From Armatimonadota bacterium (GTDB lineage Bacteria; Armatimonadota; JAAZEB01), in NCBI GenBank assembly GCA_012512265.1, contig JAAZEM010000039.1, positions 1 through 36,598 on the forward strand: a stretch of 36,598 bases of DNA, written 5' to 3'. The notes under the pieces were generated by a model. That model saw only the letters and a program-made list of their open reading frames with translations, was not told where the DNA came from and did no database searches. How positions within the stretch are numbered: position 1 is the first letter of the stretch; every line of letters starts with the position of its first letter. The translations under genes were made by a program, and so were the position numbers. Below, piece after piece: positions 23,627 to 31,085 of the stretch.

Positions 23627-23715
23627 GCCCACCCTGGTCCAGGAGACTCCCACCCATATGCCGTGCTTCGCCCGGGCGCGCGCCACCAAAGCGCTCGTTC
23701 AATCGCCTGGCACGC

Positions 23716-24678
23716 TTATTCTGCCGGAACGAGTGCCTGAAACTGGCAGAGGACCAGGTCGTTGAACCGATCCGGGTACTCCTCGTGGGGCTGGTTGCCA
23801 CACTCCTCGAAGACCTGGAGCGAAGCGCGCGGATTCGCGGCCAGGTACGCGGCGGCGTTCTCCACCGGCGAATAGGCCGCCCTATCCCCCCACACCAGGA
23901 GTACGGGCATCTGCAGCGAGCGGAATTCGCCCCGGATGTTGCGCCTCAGGTCGCCGCTCAGGAACGACGAAGTCGCCCACTTGGCGCCCGGCTGGTGGCT
24001 GGAGCGATGATAGTAGCGAACGGTCTCGTTATCCAACCCATCGGTCCGCTCGCGCACCTTTCGAAGCTCGGAACGGATGCGCGGGGTGGAGACGAGCGAG
24101 TTGTAGAGCGCCGTCCCGACCAGCGGGGTGCGGAGGATGCTGGCATAGGCCCGGCCCGCGACACCCCCAGGCTGGCCCTCGCGCCCCTCGATCTCCTGCG
24201 GGCAGATGAGGATCAGCCCGCGATAGGCATCGGGAGTGGCGGCGGCATCGGCCACCAGAAAGCTGGCGCTCACGGAGCTGGCAATCGCGAAAGCGGGATC
24301 CGCGACCACATCGCGCACGAAATCATGGATCAGATCCGTGTAAAGGTCATCGGTGTAGGTGATGGTCGGGCGGTCGGAACGGCCAAAACCCAGCAGATCG
24401 ATGGCGTAGGCCCGGAAGTTGTCGGCCAGTGCCCCGAAGTTGTGGCGCCACTCGAAGTTGCTGGCGCCGGCGTACACGCCGTGGATGAGCAGCAACGGCT
24501 GGCCCTCGCCCGCCACCTGGTAGCTGACGCGCCCGTAGCGCCACTCATAGGTATGGCGCTCGCCTTCCTTCAAGGCGTTGGGCAGCTTTCGAGCGGAAGA
24601 CTGGACCAGCGCGTTGAGGCCGGCCACGCCCGCCAGGGTCAGTCCTGTTCCCGCCGCGATCTGAGTCGCACGTGACAC
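23716..24678 (-). CDS. Membrane-anchored alpha/beta hydrolase with an atypical nucleophile elbow
   Basis: 320 residues. A hydrophobic segment (~5-25) may be a signal anchor. The fold is clear: LLLIHGVYAGASNFEWRHN (~62-80) is the oxyanion region, DLLGFGRSDRP (~94-104) follows strand 4, VWGDRA probably holds the acid and NQPHEEYPDRFN the catalytic His. The elbow, normally G-x-S-x-G, reads S135-V-S137-A-S139. Ser137 is therefore the likely nucleophile in a glycine-free elbow. Substrate unknown. It converges with the PfkB-type gene and starts about 180 nt downstream of the transaldolase, beyond that gene's terminator, so it needs its own promoter, which I did not find. Confidence 0.82.
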   Translation of the reverse strand: MSRATQIAAGTGLTLAGVAGLNALVQSSARKLPNALKEGERHTYEWRYGRVSYQVAGEGQPLLLIHGVYAGASNFEWRHNFGALADNFRAYAIDLLGFGRSDRPTITYTDDLYTDLIHDFVRDVVADPAFAIASSVSASFLVADAAATPDAYRGLILICPQEIEGREGQPGGVAGRAYASILRTPLVGTALYNSLVSTPRIRSELRKVRERTDGLDNETVRYYHRSSHQPGAKWATSSFLSGDLRRNIRGEFRSLQMPVLLVWGDRAAYSPVENAAAYLAANPRASLQVFEECGNQPHEEYPDRFNDLVLCQFQALVPAE

Positions 24679-24800
24679 TCTTCTCCTCCTCGAGCGACCG
24701 GGTCCGCGGAGGGCCGTGACGCGCTCCCCCGCGGAATCTCCCCCGCGGTGGCCCAGGCTAACCCTGCTTTGCTGTCAGATTCGGCGCGCGCCACAGAGAA

Positions 24801-24833
24801 AGGGGGAGCGGGTGCGTGGCACCCACTCCCCCT
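24801..24833 (-). terminator. Rho-independent-type terminator of the transaldolase gene
   Basis: On the minus strand: AGGGGGAGTGGGTGC, loop CAC, GCACCCGCTCCCCCT, a 15-bp stem with one G-U pair, followed by TTCTCTGT. It lies 28 nt after the transaldolase stop codon. It is the most convincing intrinsic terminator in the window. Confidence 0.8.
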
Positions 24834-24861
24834 CAAGCGGTCCGCTGAACTACCAGCGAGA

Positions 24862-26067
24862 TTAGCCCTTGACGGCCTTGATGCGCGACGCGCAGTAGGC
24901 CTCGAACTCATCAGTCGCCGCGTTGAATTGGGTCTTCGTCTCGACCACGGCGGGCTGGTTGATGAACTCTTCGGGCGCCAAGCCGTTCTCGTCGTATGCC
25001 TGGCGGAAGTACGGAACCTTCAGGAGCTTCTCGAGCACCTCAGCGGGCACTTCCTCGCCCTCGTTGCTCACGATCTCGCGGTCGGCGTAGGCGTTGAGCC
25101 AGCCCTCGAAGATGTTCGGGAAGACGGTGAGGACGACGTCCATGCCGGCGAGCTTCTCGATGTGCCAGATGCTGAGCTTGCCGTCGATCGTCGGGCCGAG
25201 GCGCATCGAAGCGGCGAGCTCCTTGCTCTCGTAGCCGCGCTCCTTGTAGATCCGGTAGATCTTCTTGAAGACGGCGACGCCTGCCCAGCGCTTGTCGGTC
25301 TCCGACAGCTCGATCCCGAGCGAGGCAGCCTGCTCGGCGAACACCTTCGCGTCTTCCATGCGCCCGAGCATCATGGTGACGACGGAGCGCCACTTGCTGA
25401 GGTCCACGCCCTTGGCGCGCGCCTCGGCAAGGCCCGCCTTCACCGCCTCGGCGACGGCGACGAGCTGCGACACCGTGAAGGTGAGCGTCGCGTTCGTCGG
25501 GATGCCCATCGCGGTCAGCCGGCGGATGCCCTCGATGCCTTCCTTGGTGCCGGGCATCTTGATCATGACGTTCTTCGCCATGTTGTTCAGCTCGACACCC
25601 TGCTTGACCATGGCATCGGTGTCCTGAAGGATGCGAGGATCGACCTGGCCGGAGAGGTAGCCCTCCTTGTACCCGGACGCCTCGAAGATCGGGCGGAACA
25701 TCTCCGCGCCGCGCCGGACAACTTCCTTATAGGTGGCCCAGAACAGCTCCGGCGTGGTGACCTCGGGGTGCTCCTTGATGTATTTCTCGGTCCAGTTGTC
25801 CCAGCCGGCCTGGTCGCCTTTGACGACGGCGAGCGAGAGCGGCGGGTTGGTGGTGATCCCGCGCAGCACGCTGGCCGCGGGGTCATCGAAGCGGTACATG
25901 CGCGAGAGCTGGGTGCGCAGTGCCTCCGCGGTATTCGGGCAGCACACCTTGCCAACCATCTCATCGACCCAGGCGGAAAAGATGAGGGGCGAGGAATCCC
26001 ACCAGATCTCGCTACCGGTCGCCGCCAGACGCTCTACGGCGCTGGCTGGCACATTCTGCATTGCCAT
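24862..26067 (-). CDS. tal: Transaldolase, long form
   Basis: 401 residues, longer than the ~320-residue E. coli TalB. Motifs in order: an early IWWDSSPLIF strand, RGITTNPPLS (the usual G-x-T-T-N-P loop), MIKMPGTKEGIEGI with the Schiff-base lysine of IKMPGTKEG, and GIPTNATLTFTVSQLVA (normally N-V-T-L-x-F-S-x-x-Q). These place it in the transaldolase family of Schiff-base aldolases, which shuttle a dihydroxyacetone unit between sugar phosphates in the pentose phosphate pathway. The ATG at 26067 is chosen for AAAGGA ten bases upstream; ATG at 26061 is possible. The extra length is spread over the N-terminus and a C-terminal extension (~340-401). Nothing recognisable lies in the 229-nt gap upstream. 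Confidence 0.88.
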   Translation of the reverse strand: MAMQNVPASAVERLAATGSEIWWDSSPLIFSAWVDEMVGKVCCPNTAEALRTQLSRMYRFDDPAASVLRGITTNPPLSLAVVKGDQAGWDNWTEKYIKEHPEVTTPELFWATYKEVVRRGAEMFRPIFEASGYKEGYLSGQVDPRILQDTDAMVKQGVELNNMAKNVMIKMPGTKEGIEGIRRLTAMGIPTNATLTFTVSQLVAVAEAVKAGLAEARAKGVDLSKWRSVVTMMLGRMEDAKVFAEQAASLGIELSETDKRWAGVAVFKKIYRIYKERGYESKELAASMRLGPTIDGKLSIWHIEKLAGMDVVLTVFPNIFEGWLNAYADREIVSNEGEEVPAEVLEKLLKVPYFRQAYDENGLAPEEFINQPAVVETKTQFNAATDEFEAYCASRIKAVKG

Positions 26068-26296
26068 CAGATGATGTCCTTTCTCTGCTTCACTCAATCA
26101 AGTGCTTCAACCTTCGAGCGTTCTACACGTCAGAGGAAGCATCCACGCGGCGAACGCCCGCGACCCCGGATGCCCGCCAAGGATACCGGCTGCCAAACAC
26201 GTATCGTTGCTTCCTCGTTCGCCGCGCCGGCCCTGTTTCCCTTTCGCACAGTGATTGGTCCGTGGACCGGCGTGGCTCTCCCCTCGCGTTCGCGGC

Positions 26297-29200
26297 CTAC
26301 TTCACCGGGCGGGCGATCAAAGACAGCACGCCGCGTCCTGGCAGCGTCTCCTTGCGGCGCAGGCGCGGGCCAACAACGCGCGTGCCCTCCTTGGCACCCA
26401 GCGGCGTGATGACTGCGGCCTTGCCCAGCCGGTGGCGCGCGAAGTCAATCTCCCAGGTGAAGCTCTGCGCCTCCGTCGAAAGGTTGGTGAGGAAGAAAGC
26501 GACCGAGCCATCCACGGCGCGCCAGGCGACCGCTTGGACGGCAGGCACGGTATCCACGACCGTATGGGGCCCCCAGATCGTCTTGCCCGTGATTTCCGGC
26601 ACGGGCGTCACGATGGCGGGCGGCTTCAGCATCTCGCCCTCGGCCAGGTAGGGGATGCACTGGGCGCGAGTCTGCGCCAGAAGGCGCAGGTACTCTGCCT
26701 CAGGGCGATACTTCGGCTCGAGGATGATATTGCCCAGCCAGGCAAGCTGCCCGCCCCAGAGGAATTGGGTGGCGAACTCGATTGCCGCGCCGTTGCGGTC
26801 GTCCAGCGCGGCGCGATTCATCTGGCGCCCGAAGGGATAGGCGTAACCCCCGTACACCACGCCATACATCGGCACCAGATCGCCCAGAGGAGGAGTCCAG
26901 GTGAGGTGGCCCTCCAGGAGGTCGGTCCACGGCTCGGAGTTGTTCTCGCTGGTCAGGAACGCCGTGGGGTGCGTGCGCGCCAGCTCCGCCCGGATATCGC
27001 CCAGCAGCTTGCGGTAGCCACTCCACCAGTGATAGCCACCGCCGAGGGGATGCCCGTGCGTCGGGTTATAGCAGAGCGCGGGCCGTGCCGCGGTGATCTG
27101 GTCCAGATAGACCCCGGAGACGCCCTCTTCGCGCACCAGGCGCAGGACCGTCTCCTTCATCTTCTGCTGCCACAGCGGCGTCGTCGGACACATCGGCGCG
27201 AGCTTCTGCTTGCTCCCGTACTCCTCCACGTAGTTCTCGCCATCGGCGCGCATCGCCGACGACGGCTTCGCGTCCGGCCAGTCGGCCGTGTCGGTATCCC
27301 ACAGCCGGCCATTGATATACGGCATCACCGCGATCCCCAGCGCCTTCAACTCCGCCACGCCTTCCCGGAAGCCGGGCTTCGTCGGGAAGTAGTGCGGGTA
27401 GTCGTCATCGAACGGGATCTGGTGCCAGTTGTACCAGTGAACGCCCATCGGGACGTTGAAGAACTCGTGGAACTGCTTCACCTGGGGCACGACCGTCTCG
27501 GGCCCGCCGGAGGCCAGCATCCAGATCGCGAGCGGGCGGATGGCAGTGCCCACGTCCTTCCGCTTCGCCAGGGGCCCTTTGCTTAGCCAGGGCGTGCTCT
27601 CCGCGAAGCGGCGATAGATTCGGCTCCCCTCATACCAATCGCCTGTGTAGGTGCCGACGACGGCGTCGTAGGGCGCTGCCCACCCCTGCCCCGGTTTCCC
27701 CATATCCGGCACGTAGTGGGTCACCCTCCACGCCAGGTTGCCACCCGCTGCATCATGGAGCGTCTCCATGGTGAAGCACTTGCTGTAGGCGCGCGGGTCA
27801 TGCACCCCTAGGTAGAGGCCGGAATTGCCGTGATAGAGGAGCGCGTACTGCATGGTCCAGCCGGCACTCGGATAGTTGACAGAATGCCGGGAGAGAGTCA
27901 CGGTCGGATTGGGGAAGGCCTGGCCCCAGCTTCGAGGCACGGCGGCAGTGTCGCGCTCCGGGTGCTCGCGGCTGCCCAGGCCGGAGAGCACGGGGAAGTC
28001 TACTTCCCAAAGCGCCCGCTCCCCCTCAGGTTTCGCTGCGGAGAAGCGCCAGCGCGAGAGACCGGTTCCCGCGTCCAACGTGATGCTCGCCGTCGGGCTA
28101 AGCTCGCCGGGCCAGGAGAGGCGGAGGACCAACCGGCGCGGCAGGCCGGCGCGGTCCACCGTGATCGACGCGGGCCCTCCGGCGAGCGTGTCGATCGTCT
28201 TTCCATCCGGCCGCCGCAGACGAGCCTGCCAGATCACGGGAGGCGTGGTCAGGCTGTCGAGGAACTCATGCCCGGTGGGAACGTGATAGAGGCTACAAAG
28301 CGCCCATCCCGTCGCTTCCCGACGGAAGCCGATCGCCAGCACGCCATCGGTGGCTACCTTTACATCCGGCAGCTCCTCTATCGTGACCTGAGCGCCACTC
28401 CGGGCTGGGGCCGGCTTTCTGGCCTCGATCTTGGCCAGGAGTTGGAGGGCGCTGCCCAGGGAGTCGAGGCTGCGGGTGGAGCGAGCGGCATACTGCAGGA
28501 GCCAGCGCCCGGCGGCATCCTCTGGCTTCACTTGGGCGCCAGCCCGCGCCAGGCGCGCCTCAAGCGCGGGAACCCGGATCGATGCGGTGGCCTGGCCGCC
28601 GCGCACCCAGGGCATAACCGTCTCCGCGAGTGCCTGAGGCGTCGTCTCGGAAGGCCCCGCGTAGATCGTCGCGGCAAACGAGCGGGAAGCGGTATCCCAG
28701 TTGTAGATCCACGGCCCGTGGATGTAGCGCCCGTAATCGCTCAGGCCGTCGTAGACGAGCTGGTGCCCGGCGGAGAGAGCGAACGTGATGCGGTCGTTGA
28801 GGAGGGCACCCCAGCCGCGAGAGGACGTGCTCTTCTTCGTGTTGGTGAACTCCACCACGCGCGGCTCCTCATCCTTTGGCTCGGCCAGCGCGAAGCGGGT
28901 GAAGAAGTCGTGCTTGAAATGCCACTCCAGGAAGTGGAGCTCGTCCCAGATCGCGATCTTCTCCTGGGTGATATCCGCCTCCACCCGGAAGATCGGGAGC
29001 CCGGCATAGTAGATGTAGCGGTAAGTCGCCGCCGTGCCCGCCTCCGGGGCCTTGCCCTCGCCGTCCAGGTAGCGCGCGCGCACCCGGATCACCGCCTGCA
29101 CCGGCCCAGCGGATTCCACCGTGACCTCCGGTTGCGGATCGTTGCGCAGGAAGTAACCGCGGTTGAGCGCGCGGCTATGCACCCGGTCGTTCAGCTGGAA

Positions 29201-29695
29201 CTCTTGGAAGGTGCCTCCGTCCGGCAAGAAGGTGATCGAGGTGGGGAAGCCGCCATCCTTCTTCGAGTGGACCACGCGCAGGAGCCCGGTATCGACCGTC
29301 ACCGTCTCCGGCGTCTCACTCACGGTGACCCCGCCGGCGGCCGCGTCTTTCTTCGCGGGCTCCACGGTCAGCCGGAAAGCACGCTCCCTCTCGGTTTTCT
29401 GAGGCGCGATCCAGGAACAGGCCACCTTCCCCTCGCGGGCGTCCCACTGAGCGGGGATCTCCGTGGCGCCCTCATGCACGCGGAGCTGGTAGCCCGCCGG
29501 GTCGCCCGAGAGGCCGAGAGCGCGGAGGAGCGGCACCGCCGGGCCGGAGATCGTGACCGGCATCGCGACCCTGGCCGATGCGGGAGTGGTCAGGCGCACC
29601 TCGAACTGGACGGGCGCCGCCCCCGCAGCGCGGCACGCCACGCTGGCGAAGAGCACACAGCTGGCAATGGTGAAGAGGCGAGTGATGAATCCCAT
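26297..29695 (-). CDS. Large secreted glycoside hydrolase-like protein (DUF6259 type)
   Basis: 1132 residues from ATG 29695, which opens a signal peptide (MGFITRLFTIASCVLFASVA) behind GAGGAAGG. The N-terminal half (~25-640) is beta-sandwich-rich. A TIM-barrel-like region follows at ~690-1000, with VPMGVHWYNWHQIPFDDDYP, ALGIAVMPYINGRLWD, GVSGVYLDQI and FLTSENNSEPW. The Asp of YLDQ and the Glu of TSENNSEPW are plausible nucleophile and acid, by analogy with clan D and GH101/GH36-like barrels. The C-terminus is a beta domain. I associate this layout with DUF6259 proteins; substrate unknown. It is secreted, so it is likely an extracellular polysaccharide enzyme feeding the sugar kinases and transporters in the window. 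Confidence 0.75.
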   Translation of the reverse strand: MGFITRLFTIASCVLFASVACRAAGAAPVQFEVRLTTPASARVAMPVTISGPAVPLLRALGLSGDPAGYQLRVHEGATEIPAQWDAREGKVACSWIAPQKTERERAFRLTVEPAKKDAAAGGVTVSETPETVTVDTGLLRVVHSKKDGGFPTSITFLPDGGTFQEFQLNDRVHSRALNRGYFLRNDPQPEVTVESAGPVQAVIRVRARYLDGEGKAPEAGTAATYRYIYYAGLPIFRVEADITQEKIAIWDELHFLEWHFKHDFFTRFALAEPKDEEPRVVEFTNTKKSTSSRGWGALLNDRITFALSAGHQLVYDGLSDYGRYIHGPWIYNWDTASRSFAATIYAGPSETTPQALAETVMPWVRGGQATASIRVPALEARLARAGAQVKPEDAAGRWLLQYAARSTRSLDSLGSALQLLAKIEARKPAPARSGAQVTIEELPDVKVATDGVLAIGFRREATGWALCSLYHVPTGHEFLDSLTTPPVIWQARLRRPDGKTIDTLAGGPASITVDRAGLPRRLVLRLSWPGELSPTASITLDAGTGLSRWRFSAAKPEGERALWEVDFPVLSGLGSREHPERDTAAVPRSWGQAFPNPTVTLSRHSVNYPSAGWTMQYALLYHGNSGLYLGVHDPRAYSKCFTMETLHDAAGGNLAWRVTHYVPDMGKPGQGWAAPYDAVVGTYTGDWYEGSRIYRRFAESTPWLSKGPLAKRKDVGTAIRPLAIWMLASGGPETVVPQVKQFHEFFNVPMGVHWYNWHQIPFDDDYPHYFPTKPGFREGVAELKALGIAVMPYINGRLWDTDTADWPDAKPSSAMRADGENYVEEYGSKQKLAPMCPTTPLWQQKMKETVLRLVREEGVSGVYLDQITAARPALCYNPTHGHPLGGGYHWWSGYRKLLGDIRAELARTHPTAFLTSENNSEPWTDLLEGHLTWTPPLGDLVPMYGVVYGGYAYPFGRQMNRAALDDRNGAAIEFATQFLWGGQLAWLGNIILEPKYRPEAEYLRLLAQTRAQCIPYLAEGEMLKPPAIVTPVPEITGKTIWGPHTVVDTVPAVQAVAWRAVDGSVAFFLTNLSTEAQSFTWEIDFARHRLGKAAVITPLGAKEGTRVVGPRLRRKETLPGRGVLSLIARPVK

Positions 29696-29870
29696 AGAGA
29701 TTACCTTCCTCATGTGGCACGCGGGCACGCTGCCCTCCTGCTATCTATCAGGTTGGCGGTTGTCACCCGCACCTCCTGCCACGCCGGAAGTGCCTGCCTC
29801 CTCCGGCGGGGGCAACCGGCAGCCACCCGGGTCCGGATTGCCCCGGAGCCCCTGCGCCGGGCGCTTCCTC

Positions 29871-29900
29871 TTGGCCAAATGTGTCTCGGCATTGTATAAT
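29871..29900 (+). promoter_or_regulatory. Promoter upstream of the UPF0200-like kinase gene
   Basis: A perfect TATAAT at 29895-29900 with a partial -35 TTGGCC at 29871-29876 (18-nt spacer). The start codon is 59 nt downstream and has a Shine-Dalgarno (AGGGGAGAAG), so this message does have a leader. The remaining gap to 29695 shows no further signal. Confidence 0.55.
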
Positions 29901-29959
29901 CAGGCAACGTTGGATCCGGCGCGGCAGTGCCTGCGCCATCTGCTAGGGGAGAAGCGACG

Positions 29960-30535
29960 ATGATCTCTGTGGTGGCCGTGGTCGGTATGTGTGGCTCGGG
30001 AAAATCGGAAGTGGCGGCACGCCTGGAGGCGAAGGGCCTGCCACGGGTTCACTTCGGCAGCATCACCATGGAGGAGGTGCGCCGGCGTGGCCTTCCGGTG
30101 AACGAGGCAAACGAACGCCGGGTGCGCGAAGAGCTGCGGGAGCGCTACGGCATGGAGGCCTACGCGGTCCTCTCGCTGCCCAAGATCCGCGGCTACGTGG
30201 AAGAGGGCCGAACCGTCCTCATCGATGGGCTGTATAGCTACGCGGAGCTCAAGGTGCTGGAGCGCGAGTTTCCCGGCCAGCTCTTCGTGCTGGCGGTCTT
30301 TGCAAGCAAGCGCCTGCGCTATGCCCGCCTGGGCAAGCGGCCAGTACGCCCCTTGACCCCGGAGGAAGCCGCCGAGCGCGACCGGACAGAGATCGAAAAC
30401 CTGGAGAAAGCGCCCCCCATTGCCCTTGCCGATGTCACCATCGTCAACGATGGCACGCGCGAGGAGCTATTGGCGGCAACCGATCGGATCATTGATCCGT
30501 TGATTGCCGCCGGTGAGATCCGGGTGTTGGCCTGA
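29960..30535 (+). CDS. P-loop kinase, UPF0200 / dephospho-CoA-kinase-like
   Basis: 191 residues from ATG 29960 (Shine-Dalgarno AGGGGAGAAG). A Walker A motif GMCGSGKS spans 9-16, followed by a short helix and HFGSITMEEVRRRGLPVNEANER, which resembles UPF0200-type nucleoside/CoA kinases seen mainly in Archaea. RLRYARLGKRPVR is a likely lid with several arginines. VLIDGLYSYAELKVLE probably holds the Walker B-like Asp. The substrate is uncertain: a nucleotide, dephospho-CoA or another small molecule. The dCMP deaminase gene follows 60 nt downstream on the same strand, hinting at nucleotide metabolism. Confidence 0.72.
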   Translation: MISVVAVVGMCGSGKSEVAARLEAKGLPRVHFGSITMEEVRRRGLPVNEANERRVREELRERYGMEAYAVLSLPKIRGYVEEGRTVLIDGLYSYAELKVLEREFPGQLFVLAVFASKRLRYARLGKRPVRPLTPEEAAERDRTEIENLEKAPPIALADVTIVNDGTREELLAATDRIIDPLIAAGEIRVLA

Positions 30536-30595
30536 AGCATGGAGTCTCTAGAGCTCCATCCTTCCACGTTTCCACACTTCCACAAGGAGGACCGA

Positions 30596-31036
30596 GTGGC
30601 TGAGCGAAAACGTGCCGACTGGCATACCTACTTCATGGATATTGCGAGAGTTGTCGCCACCCGCTCGACGTGCCCGCGCAAGCACGTCGGCGCCGTGATT
30701 GTGCGCGACCGGACGATCCTCTCCACCGGCTATAATGGCAGCGTCCGGGGCCTTCCCCACTGCGACGAGGTCGGGTGCGATATCGTCGATGGACACTGCG
30801 TGCGCACGGTGCATGCCGAGGCAAACGCCATCATCCAGGCCGCGCGCAACGGCGTGGAGATTGCCGGCGCGGAGCTATACACGACGGCCAGCCCCTGTTG
30901 GAACTGCTTCAAGCTGATCGCCAACTCGGGGATCGCCCGGGTCTACTTCGGCGAGTTCTACCGCGATGACCGTTGCATCCACCTCGCGGACGCCGCCGGC
31001 ATCGAGGTGGTGGACCTCTCCAAAGAGAGCCTCTGA
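30596..31036 (+). CDS. dCMP deaminase (ComEB-like)
   Basis: 146 residues from a GTG at 30596 with AAGGAGG six bases upstream. The zinc-deaminase motifs are complete: HAE at 73-75 (VHAEANAII) and PCWNC at 100-104, with Cys101 and Cys104 as ligands. The N-terminal CPRKHVGAVIVRD (26-38) is typical of deoxycytidylate deaminases. It converts dCMP to dUMP, the precursor for dTMP. A longer upstream frame begins at 30539 but has no ribosome site, and its extra residues do not look like the family. The gene converges with the transporter operon, stops 50 nt apart. Confidence 0.93.
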   Translation: MAERKRADWHTYFMDIARVVATRSTCPRKHVGAVIVRDRTILSTGYNGSVRGLPHCDEVGCDIVDGHCVRTVHAEANAIIQAARNGVEIAGAELYTTASPCWNCFKLIANSGIARVYFGEFYRDDRCIHLADAAGIEVVDLSKESL

Positions 31037-31085
31037 CGCCAGGGTTCCAGGGCACCAGGCCATGTGGGGGGCTGGTGGGTATTGC

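Noticed and set aside
26068-26296. Promoter for the transaldolase gene
   Set aside because: Several TTG- and TA-rich fragments exist on the minus strand, but none has acceptable -35/-10 spacing.
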